9,032 bases of DNA from Coriobacteriales bacterium (GTDB lineage Bacteria > Actinomycetota > Coriobacteriia > Coriobacteriales > UBA8131): assembly GCA_031254255.1 (NCBI GenBank), contig JAIRUT010000101.1, positions 1 to 9,032 on the forward strand, written 5' to 3'. The translations under genes and the position numbers were made by a program. The notes beneath the pieces are model-generated. The model did no database searches, was not told the DNA's origin, and saw only the letters and a program-made list of their open reading frames with translations. Positions 1 through 6,000 of this stretch are shown here, piece after piece (position 1 is the stretch's first letter; each line of letters starts with the position of its first letter).

Positions 1-27
1 TGCAGTGGTTACAAATACAATAGGCTC

Positions 28-33
28 AGGAGG
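28..33 (+). promoter_or_regulatory. Strong ribosome binding site of the methyltransferase gene
   Basis: A perfect AGGAGG lies upstream of two adjacent in-frame ATG codons at 36 and 39. The gap is 2 nt to the first and 5 nt to the second, so spacing favours ATG 39 and makes the product 420 residues long. A TACAAT hexamer at 16-21 resembles a -10 element. However, its start point would fall on the ribosome binding site itself and its -35 would lie off the window, so I do not call a promoter here. Confidence 0.7.
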
Positions 34-38
34 TTATG

Positions 39-1301
39 ATGCATACAAATGAAACTGTTGATTGTTGTAAGATTTCGGAAGCGGCATCTATTCTCGGAGT
101 TTCTGTTGACACCATCAGGCGATGGGAGAAGATGGGGCTGATCAAAGCCTCGCGTGACACAAACAGCCATCGGGTTTTTAATATCGACGAATTAAAAAGG
201 CTGCAACAGAAAGTCAGCGGTCACCATGAAAAAAATAATTACCGGGTACTTGTCAGCAAAGAGAGATATGCAGTTTCTTGCATTGACCTTTTTGCAGGTG
301 CAGGCGGCACGGCTCTTGGCTTCCATAACGCTGGTATTGAGCACTCGCTTCTAGCAGAAATCAATAGGGATGCCTCAGAAACACTTAGGGCAAATTCGAA
401 AACCTTCGGATTCAATTGGAATGTATGTGAGGGCGATGTTGCAGGAATCGATTTTTCCAATATGACCGCTGATATCATCCAAGCTGGGTTTCCATGCCAA
501 GCATTTAGTTATGCTGGCAAGAGCTTGGGCTTCGAAGACACTCGTGGAACCATGTTTTTCGAGTTTGCCAGAGCCATAAAGGAAATCCAACCAAAGATAG
601 CCATTGGGGAAAATGTTCGAGGGCTGCTAACTCACGATGGCGGGAAGACGCTAAACACTATGATCAAGGTTTTAAGCGACCTTGGATACACAACGACCTA
701 CAAAGTACTTCGCGCGCAGTACTTTGATGTACCGCAAAAGCGTGAGAGGCTCATTCTTTTTGCAACTCGCAATGATCTTAATCTCCCTGCAGTGTTTCCC
801 AGAGAGAGGGATTACATAATCTCACTAAGTGAGGCATTTGAAGGTTGCCCGGATTCTATCGGGCAGAGCTACACCGAGCGCAAGCGTCGAATTATGGAGT
901 TAATTCCCGAAGGAGGCTATTGGCGAAGCTTGCCTGATGAACTACAGCGTGAATATATGGGTGCGAGCTATTTCCTTGGCGGCGGTAAAACCGGTATGGC
1001 AAGGCGCCTCTCATGGAACCAGCCAAGCCTGACATTCACCTGCAATCCCGCTCAAAAACAGACTGAACTGTGTCACCCAAGTGAAACTAGGCCGCTCAAT
1101 GTGAGGGAGTACGCCCGGATACAGACATTTCCTGATAGCTGGGCTTTTTCTGGCTCTATGTGTAGCCAATACAAGCAGATCGGAAACGCCGTCCCAGTGA
1201 ATCTCGGGTACCATGTCGGAAGGTGCGCACTTGCCGCACTGGGGTATATCGATATAACCGATGACATGGATGTTGTCCACCCCTTATTGGAGGATAGCTG
1301 A
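39..1301 (+). CDS. C5-cytosine DNA methyltransferase with N-terminal MerR-like HTH domain
   Basis: Methylates carbon 5 of cytosine in the site cut by the neighbouring endonuclease, using S-adenosylmethionine and protecting host DNA. All C5-methyltransferase landmarks are visible: motif I DLFAGAGG (residues 83-90), motif IV GFPCQ with catalytic Cys153, motif VI ENV (191-193), motif VIII QKRERL (233-238), motif IX RPLNVREYARIQTFPD (351-366) and motif X GNAVP (382-386). The target-recognition region lies roughly at 245-350. Residues 11-55 form a MerR/excisionase-like winged HTH (ISEAASILGVSVDTIRRWEK), which is extra to the catalytic fold and may bind the gene's own promoter. The start at 39 rather than 36 rests on spacing from AGGAGG. 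The stop TGA abuts the endonuclease ATG, so the two genes are co-transcribed. The GGNCC specificity is inferred from the partner, not read from this protein. Confidence 0.96.
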   Translation: MHTNETVDCCKISEAASILGVSVDTIRRWEKMGLIKASRDTNSHRVFNIDELKRLQQKVSGHHEKNNYRVLVSKERYAVSCIDLFAGAGGTALGFHNAGIEHSLLAEINRDASETLRANSKTFGFNWNVCEGDVAGIDFSNMTADIIQAGFPCQAFSYAGKSLGFEDTRGTMFFEFARAIKEIQPKIAIGENVRGLLTHDGGKTLNTMIKVLSDLGYTTTYKVLRAQYFDVPQKRERLILFATRNDLNLPAVFPRERDYIISLSEAFEGCPDSIGQSYTERKRRIMELIPEGGYWRSLPDELQREYMGASYFLGGGKTGMARRLSWNQPSLTFTCNPAQKQTELCHPSETRPLNVREYARIQTFPDSWAFSGSMCSQYKQIGNAVPVNLGYHVGRCALAALGYIDITDDMDVVHPLLEDS

Positions 1302-2087
1302 ATGTGGGATTTGGGCTTTATTTCGGAAGAGGACTTCAGGGAGCATGTTGCCAACACGATAAACGCATATGCTGATAATCTCGTCTCGTATGATATCAAA
1401 AAGTTCAACAGCAATATCGTTGACCCAATAAAGCTGATATTTGACAAATCTGTATACAGGATGAGTTGGGAAGAAGTCATCAAAAGCGAGATATTCAGGC
1501 AGCGTGATAAATCGAACAATAACAGTATCGGTTATTTTCATCAGAAGATATTCAATTATGTAACAGATTGCGAGGTTCCTCAGCAGGGTTGGGATGTTAT
1601 ATACAGGCAGAAGAAAGGCGTTGAAGTCCATGATGGGCTATACGTCTCAAAAGTCTACGTGGAAATGAAGAACAAGCACAACACAATGAACTCCGCTTCG
1701 GCTGGCAAAACATATATGAAGATGCAAGGCCAGCTTTTAAAAGACGATGATTGCGCTTGCCTCTTGGTCGAAGCCATAGCAAAGCATTCTCAAAACAGCC
1801 AGTGGGATGTCACAGTTGATGGGGTCAAACAGGGCCACAAGCTGATCCGACGGGTTAGCATAGACAAATTCTACGAACTTGTGACTGGCGATCCGAACGC
1901 ATTCTATAAAATCTGCGCTACGCTTCCTGGGACAATTGACTACGTGCTTGGTAACGTTCCCGATGTACAGGCTCCTAGCGACACAGTGATGCCCGAGCTC
2001 CTAGAACTGATAGACGGCGATAGAGCTGCTATGCCAACGGCCCTTTACCTCCTTGGGTTTTATGAGTACATTGGGTTTTCCGAATAG
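1302..2087 (+). CDS. Type II restriction endonuclease, Eco47II/Sau96I family (predicted GGNCC)
   Basis: Probable restriction partner of the upstream methyltransferase, cutting unmethylated foreign DNA. I recognise the Eco47II/Sau96I endonuclease family from the N-terminal part (YDIKKFNSNIVDPIKLIFDK, residues 30-49), the RQRDKSNNNSIGYFHQ stretch (66-81) and the VEMKNKHNTMNSASAGKTY core (120-138). Length, 261 residues, is what I recall for Sau96I. A plausible PD-(D/E)xK site is Asp98 (GWDVI) followed by Glu121-Met-Lys123. Known members cut GGNCC. This is family knowledge and is not proved for this protein. GGAGG at 1289-1293 sits 8 nt before the ATG, which directly follows the methyltransferase stop, so translation is probably coupled. 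The module itself holds GGNCC sites at 1832-1836, 2039-2043 and 2361-2365. The frame is intact with no sign of decay. Confidence 0.9.
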   Translation: MWDLGFISEEDFREHVANTINAYADNLVSYDIKKFNSNIVDPIKLIFDKSVYRMSWEEVIKSEIFRQRDKSNNNSIGYFHQKIFNYVTDCEVPQQGWDVIYRQKKGVEVHDGLYVSKVYVEMKNKHNTMNSASAGKTYMKMQGQLLKDDDCACLLVEAIAKHSQNSQWDVTVDGVKQGHKLIRRVSIDKFYELVTGDPNAFYKICATLPGTIDYVLGNVPDVQAPSDTVMPELLELIDGDRAAMPTALYLLGFYEYIGFSE

Positions 2088-2098
2088 CGGCAGTTTTC

Positions 2099-2518
2099 AT
2101 GAAATCTCCACCTGCTAAAACCGAAGCTGTGCGAAAATCCATGCAAGGTAACAAGAGCAGGGATACCAAGCCGGAGCTAAAAGTTAGAGAGCTGTTACGT
2201 AAGGCCGGATTCTCAGGATACCGTCTCCAATGGAAAAAAGCACCTGGGCATCCAGACATCGCTTATCCTGGACGGAAGATCGCAATTTTTGTCCACGGTT
2301 GTTTTTGGCATCGCTGCCCAACCTGCAGTCTCCCAATCCCAAAAACCAATACGGAATATTGGACCAAGAAGTTCGAGCGCAATGTTGAAAGAGACCGACA
2401 GAAGATCGCCGAATTGGAAAACCTCGGATGGAAGGTTTTTGTGATTTGGGAGTGCGAGCTGAAAAATATTGAACAGAAACAAATCGAGTACTTCTTTATC
2501 TCAGATAAGCCATGTTGA
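2099..2518 (+). CDS. vsr: Very short patch repair endonuclease (Vsr)
   Basis: Nicks DNA beside T:G mismatches produced when 5-methylcytosine deaminates, so that the T strand is resynthesised and the methylated site is kept. The 139-residue length is typical. Family marks are RKSMQGNKSRDTKPEL (residues 12-27), GHPDIAYPGRKIAIFVHGCFWHRC (50-73) and WECEL near the C terminus. Asp53 and His71 match the catalytic Asp51 and His69 of E. coli Vsr as I recall them. His66, Cys68, Cys73, Cys76 and the late Cys in WECEL fit the structural zinc site. The gene lies 11 nt after the endonuclease, so it reads as the third gene of the restriction-modification operon. No convincing ribosome binding site precedes the ATG, so translational coupling is likely. 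Its mismatch context should be that of the local methyltransferase rather than the CCWGG context of the E. coli enzyme. Confidence 0.95.
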   Translation: MKSPPAKTEAVRKSMQGNKSRDTKPELKVRELLRKAGFSGYRLQWKKAPGHPDIAYPGRKIAIFVHGCFWHRCPTCSLPIPKTNTEYWTKKFERNVERDRQKIAELENLGWKVFVIWECELKNIEQKQIEYFFISDKPC

Positions 2519-2542
2519 TATTCTAATATGTGAAATGCAGAC

Positions 2543-2564
2543 ATCTCAAGACACCTCTTGAGAT
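2543..2564. repeat. Perfect 9-bp inverted repeat with tetraloop after vsr
   Basis: Arms ATCTCAAGA (2543-2551) and TCTTGAGAT (2556-2564) are perfectly complementary around the loop CACC. It lies 25 nt after the vsr stop. No T tract follows on either strand, so it is not a standard intrinsic terminator. It could be an mRNA 3'-end or stability hairpin for the restriction-modification transcript, or an operator. Confidence 0.7.
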
Positions 2565-2610
2565 AGCACAGAAAAACGGTGGCTAGACTCGATGACTTAC
2601 GGCCAGAGTA

Positions 2611-2639
2611 TTGATTGACGTGCGAAGCAAAGGTACATT
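2611..2639 (+). promoter_or_regulatory. Candidate sigma-70-type promoter for the DUF1963 gene
   Basis: TTGATT (2611-2616, 4 of 6 to TTGACA) and TACATT (2634-2639, 4 of 6 to TATAAT) are separated by exactly 17 nt. Transcription would start near 2646, leaving a leader of about 39 nt that contains the ribosome binding site. This is a match by eye in the 163-nt gap after vsr. Confidence 0.4.
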
Positions 2640-2671
2640 CAAAACACATAAATATGCTGCACTTGTTTATT

Positions 2672-2679
2672 AGAGGGGG
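2672..2679 (+). promoter_or_regulatory. Ribosome binding site of the DUF1963 gene
   Basis: AGAGGGGG precedes adjacent in-frame GTG (2682) and ATG (2685) codons. With the GAGG core at 2673-2676 the gaps are 5 and 8 nt, so both are usable. I prefer ATG 2685 because of codon strength. Confidence 0.55.
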
Positions 2680-2684
2680 ATGTG

Positions 2685-3776
2685 ATGAAGAACTCATTGA
2701 TTGTCAGGACAGTAGTCATCCTGTTGCTTATGATTGGCGCTACTGTTGCCATCCTTATTATTGAAGATCCTGGATATTTGCATACTTGGCAGTATGTTTC
2801 CTTGATAATAGCTGGAATCGGCGCCCTTGCCGCCCAAGCTATTATTCCCCGGACAAGGCAACAGAAATCTGAATATTCGACGAATCGGGGAATGGGGCAG
2901 GCGGGAGTTCAAACTCAAGCCACCGAAGGTTTGACCAGACAATCTGAAGCAGGGCCACTTGAGGTAGAGCTATCGGAAAGTGATCAGGAAGCCATCGGGG
3001 AAGTCTTGGCGCGGACGAACCGGCCGTACATTGAGCTGAAGGCGCTAAGAAAGCAGACCGATGTTTTCGATAGCAAGTTCGGCGGTCAACCATATCTGCC
3101 TCCGGGTTTCGATTATCCGCATAATCTCAATGATTACAGTGACAAGAAACCACTGAAACTGCTCTGTCAGCTCAATTTGGCGAATCTTCCGCATTTGCCG
3201 GGCTTTCCGCAACGTGGGATGTTGCAATTCTACTTACCCTATGAGGCCAACGAAGATGTCTATGGGGCAGATTTCGAGCATCCGACAAAACAGGCAGGTT
3301 GGCGGATAGCCTATCACCGGGAAATCATCGAAGACAGATCACGCTTGCAGGCCCCGCCAGCCTTGGCTGAAAACGGCATGTTTCCTTTCGAGGGTGAGTT
3401 TGCCCTGGAAGCCAAGCAGGCTGTGATGCCGATTACACCCGGTGATTGGGAATGGGAAGAGTTTGTAAAAAACAGCTTTGAGTCCTCTTCGATCGGAGCG
3501 CACCTGAAAGACAAGATGCATGAGGATGCTGTCGAAATGGTTCTCTGTGGCCTGGCGAATGAGCCCGGACACAGGATGGGCGGCTATCCAAATTTCACGC
3601 AGTATGACCCGCGCGAAGAAGGTGAATTCCCAGACCATTCGATATTGCTGCTGCAAATCGACACTGACAGTGAGATCACTTGGGGTGATGCCGGTGTCGC
3701 CAATTTCTTCATTGCCCCAGAAGCGCTGAAGCACTGTGACTTCTCCGATGTCTTATTCCACTGGGACTGCTTTTGA
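2685..3776 (+). CDS. DUF1963 (YwqG-like) protein with two N-terminal membrane segments
   Basis: Biochemical function unknown. The C-terminal part is recognisable as DUF1963/YwqG from SKFGGQPYLPPGFDYP, then KPLKLLCQLNLANLPHLPGFP and GMLQFYLP, and near the end HSILLLQIDTDSEITWGDAGVANFFI followed by FHWDCF, although I separate these pieces only by eye. The first 55 residues contain two hydrophobic stretches, about residues 5-26 and 35-55, followed by a polar linker to about residue 105. The predicted topology is a membrane-anchored globular domain, with the side undecided. Most family members I recall are soluble proteins lacking this anchor. The product is 363 residues from ATG 2685, or one longer from GTG 2682. 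It has its own candidate promoter and a 166-nt gap from vsr, so it is probably not part of the restriction-modification operon. Confidence 0.82.
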   Translation: MKNSLIVRTVVILLLMIGATVAILIIEDPGYLHTWQYVSLIIAGIGALAAQAIIPRTRQQKSEYSTNRGMGQAGVQTQATEGLTRQSEAGPLEVELSESDQEAIGEVLARTNRPYIELKALRKQTDVFDSKFGGQPYLPPGFDYPHNLNDYSDKKPLKLLCQLNLANLPHLPGFPQRGMLQFYLPYEANEDVYGADFEHPTKQAGWRIAYHREIIEDRSRLQAPPALAENGMFPFEGEFALEAKQAVMPITPGDWEWEEFVKNSFESSSIGAHLKDKMHEDAVEMVLCGLANEPGHRMGGYPNFTQYDPREEGEFPDHSILLLQIDTDSEITWGDAGVANFFIAPEALKHCDFSDVLFHWDCF

Positions 3777-3935
3777 TGGCCTTGGTCAATAGGTTCCGTC
3801 AAGTCACGGATGATGCTAAGTGCAGCCAAATGCGAATACATCTAAAGAGAGTATTCAGCAAAAACGTGTTTTGGAAGGCGCAGGGGCAGATCAGCATTCT
3901 TCGACAAAGCTTTAGCGCAACCAAATCAGCGCAGA

Positions 3936-3944
3936 TGATAGAAT
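3936..3944 (+). promoter_or_regulatory. Candidate extended -10 promoter for the small-protein/VapD-like unit
   Basis: TGATAGAAT contains the extended -10 dinucleotide TG, one spacer base, and TAGAAT (5 of 6 to TATAAT). No good -35 lies 17 nt upstream, which extended -10 promoters tolerate. Transcription would start near 3951, giving a leader of about 38 nt before ATG 3989. Confidence 0.35.
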
Positions 3945-3977
3945 GGGTGCATTGGTTTTACTTCTCGACCTTATGAC

Positions 3978-3982
3978 AGGAA
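3978..3982 (+). promoter_or_regulatory. Ribosome binding site that selects ATG 3989
   Basis: AGGAA lies directly against the in-frame ATG at 3983 (no gap) but 6 nt before the ATG at 3989. Spacing therefore favours the second ATG and a 109-residue product. Confidence 0.55.
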
Positions 3983-3988
3983 ATGCAT

Positions 3989-4318
3989 ATGATTAAAATG
4001 CAAATCGTGATGGATGAAGAAAATATCAGTCGCAAAGGTCGCTACAGCATCGCCAAAATTGTCGGCACGCTGGATGGCTTCCTTGTCAATAGGCTGCATT
4101 TTACCAAGGCAGATGATGGTTTTTACCTCGGAAGCGGCTCCACTGATGACTTTGCAAACTTCGGGGTTGCCATGACCACGCTCGGGAAGAAGCACTGGTT
4201 CATGGACAATGTGAAGACTTGGCTCTACTTCAACTCCGAGGACAGCGAGTTGCCCGATGATTTCGTGATCGAGGACTTCAAGGAGCTTTGTCTCAATCAC
4301 TATAGGATGGCTGGCTGA
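3989..4318 (+). CDS. Small acidic protein of unknown function, gene next to VapD-like gene
   Basis: Not assigned to a named family. The 109-residue product is soluble-looking and acidic (about 17 Asp/Glu against 11 Lys/Arg), with no signal peptide or membrane segment. Notable parts are the start IKMQIVMDEENI, a stretch rich in Gly and Asp (FYLGSGSTDDFANFG), and an aromatic core KKHWFMDNVKTWLYFNSEDSE. I recall similar small uncharacterised proteins with a WFMDNV-WL core in other bacteria, but cannot name a domain. The antisense frame over the same stretch is open too; the plus strand is preferred because it has a ribosome binding site and this core. The stop lies 26 nt before the ATG of the VapD-like gene (2 nt before an in-frame TTG), so the two are probably one transcript. 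If VapD is a toxin here, this protein is the obvious antitoxin candidate. That is inference from position only. Confidence 0.75.
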   Translation: MIKMQIVMDEENISRKGRYSIAKIVGTLDGFLVNRLHFTKADDGFYLGSGSTDDFANFGVAMTTLGKKHWFMDNVKTWLYFNSEDSELPDDFVIEDFKELCLNHYRMAG

Positions 4319-4344
4319 TATTGGCCGTACAGCGGCGCTACAAG

Positions 4345-4692
4345 ATGATCAATTTCGACCTCAGTGTTGAAAAGCTGAGGGATGAGTTCGGATACGATTG
4401 TTACAGAAAAGGCTATTCCCTTATTCAGAGGTTCTTCATAAAGAATGGATTTTCGCACCATCAGTATTCCGGATATATCTCAAAATCAGCGATGAGCTAC
4501 GGCGAAGTATACATACTCGTACTCGACACAATGACAAGCGAGCTGCCTTGGTTGGCAAACTGCGTGAAGAAGTTTGATGCAACAAACATTACATCGCAAT
4601 CAGATATGCTCAGTGCTATCAAATCCAAAACTACTGAACCAGCAGTAAGCATCCCCTCGCTACTTGAGGGTGATGACGAAATCGTAATCTGA
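4345..4692 (+). CDS. VapD-like protein (Cas2-type ferredoxin fold, putative endoribonuclease)
   Basis: Resembles VapD proteins, small Cas2-fold endoribonucleases some of which act as toxins. Visible family signs are the first strand INFDLS with Asp5 at the position of the VapD/Cas2 catalytic Asp, the helix YRKGYSLIQRFFIKNGF followed by YSGYIS, and the late ELPWLANCVKKFDATNI, which corresponds to the W-F/L-x-x-x-V-R-D-I segment of known VapDs. The 115-residue product is somewhat longer than the roughly 95 residues I recall for classical members. The extra length is a polar C-terminal tail of about 20 residues ending in acidic GDDEIVI. No clear ribosome binding site precedes ATG 4345. An in-frame TTG at 4321, 2 nt after the upstream stop, would add 8 residues, so coupling to the upstream gene is plausible. 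The family call is by motif memory and moderately sure; toxin activity is untested. Confidence 0.68.
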   Translation: MINFDLSVEKLRDEFGYDCYRKGYSLIQRFFIKNGFSHHQYSGYISKSAMSYGEVYILVLDTMTSELPWLANCVKKFDATNITSQSDMLSAIKSKTTEPAVSIPSLLEGDDEIVI

Positions 4693-4751
4693 AACTCGGC
4701 GGTAGGCAAAACAGAACCGGCTCGCCTTTCCGCTTCGCATGGATTGATGGT

Positions 4752-5609
4752 TTATTTGGCGCTTGAAAGTAATCTCTCCACTCTCTCCACTGCTGCTTTG
4801 CCCTCTTTGTGGCCTTCGTCGTAGAGGGCTAGGAGTTTGCTTGTGTCTGATCCGGCGCGATCTACTGTTAGTGGTTGGAGTGGGCGGATTATCACGGCTT
4901 TGCCTTCGCGCTCCAGTTGTTCGCAGAGCTCCAGTTGTCTGTTGTATATTTCGTGGCGCTGGAGCATGGCCTCTATGACCTTTGGGTATTTGGAATAGAG
5001 CGGTTTCAGTAGGAATTTATACCGAAACTCTGGTTTGCGATAGTTGGCGTTGCGGGTCAGCACCACCACATGGAAGGTGTTTCCGTCTGCAATTGATTTT
5101 TCTATGGGGATCGGATCTGAGACACCGCCGTCCAGCAGGCTGTAGCCCTTGTGCCTCACGATGGGTGCGAGCATGGGGATGGCGCAGGAGGCGATGGTCA
5201 CTTCAAGCTCTGGCGTCACTTCCGCTTTTGGGAACCAGAGCGTTTTGCCGGTCTGGCAATCCATAGCTCCTGTCAGGAAGGTGATATCTTGCTGGTCAAA
5301 CACTTCCCAGTCGATGAAGATGTGCTTTTGGGGGATTTCGTGGAACACAAACTCGATGTTGAACAGTGAGCGGTAAAGCAGCAGGTTCCGAACTCCGACA
5401 TATCGCTTGTCCCCGACGTAGTACTCCACAACTTGGCGATTCCGCCCGCGCTGTCCTGCGATGTAGGCCAAGGCGTTGGCAGAACTCGCCGATACCGCCG
5501 CAATATACGGAAACAGTATGCCCGCATCCATAAAGGCCTCGAAAACACCCGCGCTGTAAAAGCCTCTGGTCCCACCGCCCTCCAAAACAAGGGCATGCCC
5601 CGCAGGCAA
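4752..5609 (-). CDS. Patatin-like phospholipase (YjjU-type) with atypical nucleophile elbow
   Basis: Predicted serine-aspartate acyl hydrolase of the bacterial patatin family, probably acting on membrane lipids in the cytoplasm. The oxyanion-hole motif LEGGGTRG is at residues 9-16, the nucleophile region AVSAS with Ser40 at 38-42, and the second dyad member in LLDGG with Asp160. The usual elbow is GxSxG. Here both glycines are replaced (Ala38 and Ser42), while the catalytic Ser and Asp remain. The 285-residue length fits single-domain family members. The called start is TTG 5609, the only ordinary start codon in frame, but no ribosome binding site precedes it and the frame stays open upstream to about 5672. 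A GAGGTGA sits 7 nt before an in-frame ATT at 5666, which would add 19 residues. The gene converges on the VapD-like gene (59-nt gap) and follows the antitoxin gene by 93 nt, so readthrough from the toxin-antitoxin operon is possible. Confidence 0.88.
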   Translation of the reverse strand: MPAGHALVLEGGGTRGFYSAGVFEAFMDAGILFPYIAAVSASSANALAYIAGQRGRNRQVVEYYVGDKRYVGVRNLLLYRSLFNIEFVFHEIPQKHIFIDWEVFDQQDITFLTGAMDCQTGKTLWFPKAEVTPELEVTIASCAIPMLAPIVRHKGYSLLDGGVSDPIPIEKSIADGNTFHVVVLTRNANYRKPEFRYKFLLKPLYSKYPKVIEAMLQRHEIYNRQLELCEQLEREGKAVIIRPLQPLTVDRAGSDTSKLLALYDEGHKEGKAAVERVERLLSSAK

Positions 5610-5672
5610 TATTCGTGCAGGAGCAGTTCCAGCGATTGGTTTATGCGTATAATCGTCAATGGTAATGGCTGC

Positions 5673-5679
5673 TCACCTC
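5673..5679 (-). promoter_or_regulatory. Shine-Dalgarno-like GAGGTGA upstream of the patatin gene
   Basis: Read on the minus strand, GAGGTGA ends 7 nt before an ATT codon (5666-5664) that is in frame with the patatin gene, and 13 nt before an out-of-frame TTG at 5659. No such signal precedes the in-frame TTG at 5609. If used, it would imply a rare ATT start and a product 19 residues longer. Confidence 0.35.
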
Positions 5680-5702
5680 AACCCAAGGAAGCGAACTCAT
5701 AA

Positions 5703-5999
5703 TCATGCTTTGGCGGCTGGAAACTTTGGCCCAAGAGGTACTCCGTAGGCCGCGGTGATCTTGCAAATGGTGCTGTAGCGCGGATCGCTCCCATCTTTCA
5801 ACGAGCGATAAAGGCTTTCGCGAGAAAGGCCAGTTCTACGCGCAAGATCCGTCATGCCCCCATGGAGACGCGCTACTTCACGTAGTGCGACGGGCAGCAA
5901 AGCAGGATCTTCATCCATAACCGCCTCAATGTAGTAGGCGATGTCCTCTTCGGTCTCTAAGTATTTCGTAACATCAAAGTCTTTGATTTTCTCAGTCAT
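5703..5999 (-). CDS. HTH antitoxin of HI1420 / HigA-like family
   Basis: Antidote half of a type II toxin-antitoxin pair. It should bind and neutralise the toxin encoded just upstream and, with it, repress the shared promoter. From ATG 5999 the product is 98 residues. The N-terminal part DFDVTKYLETEEDIAYYIEA (7-26) is the family signature I recall for the downstream antidote type (HI1420-like). The central HTH is at 50-68 (TDLARRTGLSRESLYRSL), followed by DPRYSTICKITAAYGV, typical of this group. A second ATG at 6011 would add four residues and overlap the toxin gene. ATG 5999 is preferred because GGTGAG ends 4 nt before it and the result matches the family start. The toxin stop lies 1 nt upstream, so translation is tightly coupled. 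Confidence 0.92.
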   Translation of the reverse strand: MTEKIKDFDVTKYLETEEDIAYYIEAVMDEDPALLPVALREVARLHGGMTDLARRTGLSRESLYRSLKDGSDPRYSTICKITAAYGVPLGPKFPAAKA

Positions 6000-6000
6000 A

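Larger units (their letters stand above)
3777..3988. other. Intergenic stretch of 212 nt without a supported gene
   Basis: One open frame beginning at 3773 overlaps the DUF1963 stop and runs to 3976, but it has no ribosome binding site and no recognisable motif. The only structure I can support is an extended -10 promoter-like element near the right end. No terminator-like hairpin with a T tract was seen after the DUF1963 gene. Confidence 0.5.

Noticed and set aside
3773..3976. 67-residue open frame overlapping the end of the DUF1963 gene
   Set aside because: No ribosome binding site, no recognisable motif, and it begins inside the preceding stop region. Most likely a chance frame in intergenic DNA.
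3971..4300. 109-residue minus-strand frame opposite the small acidic protein gene
   Set aside because: It mirrors the plus-strand gene, which has a ribosome binding site, a candidate promoter and a conserved-looking aromatic core. I saw no independent signal for the antisense frame.
4693..4751. Possible bidirectional terminator between the convergent VapD-like and patatin genes
   Set aside because: Only short GC-rich arms (AGGC/GCCT) with a long loop can be paired, and no proper T tract follows on either strand.
5273..5659. 128-residue minus-strand frame starting at TTG 5659 with a hydrophobic start
   Set aside because: It is out of frame with the patatin gene and quickly becomes a Ser/Arg-rich shadow. 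The patatin frame carries all the conserved motifs.
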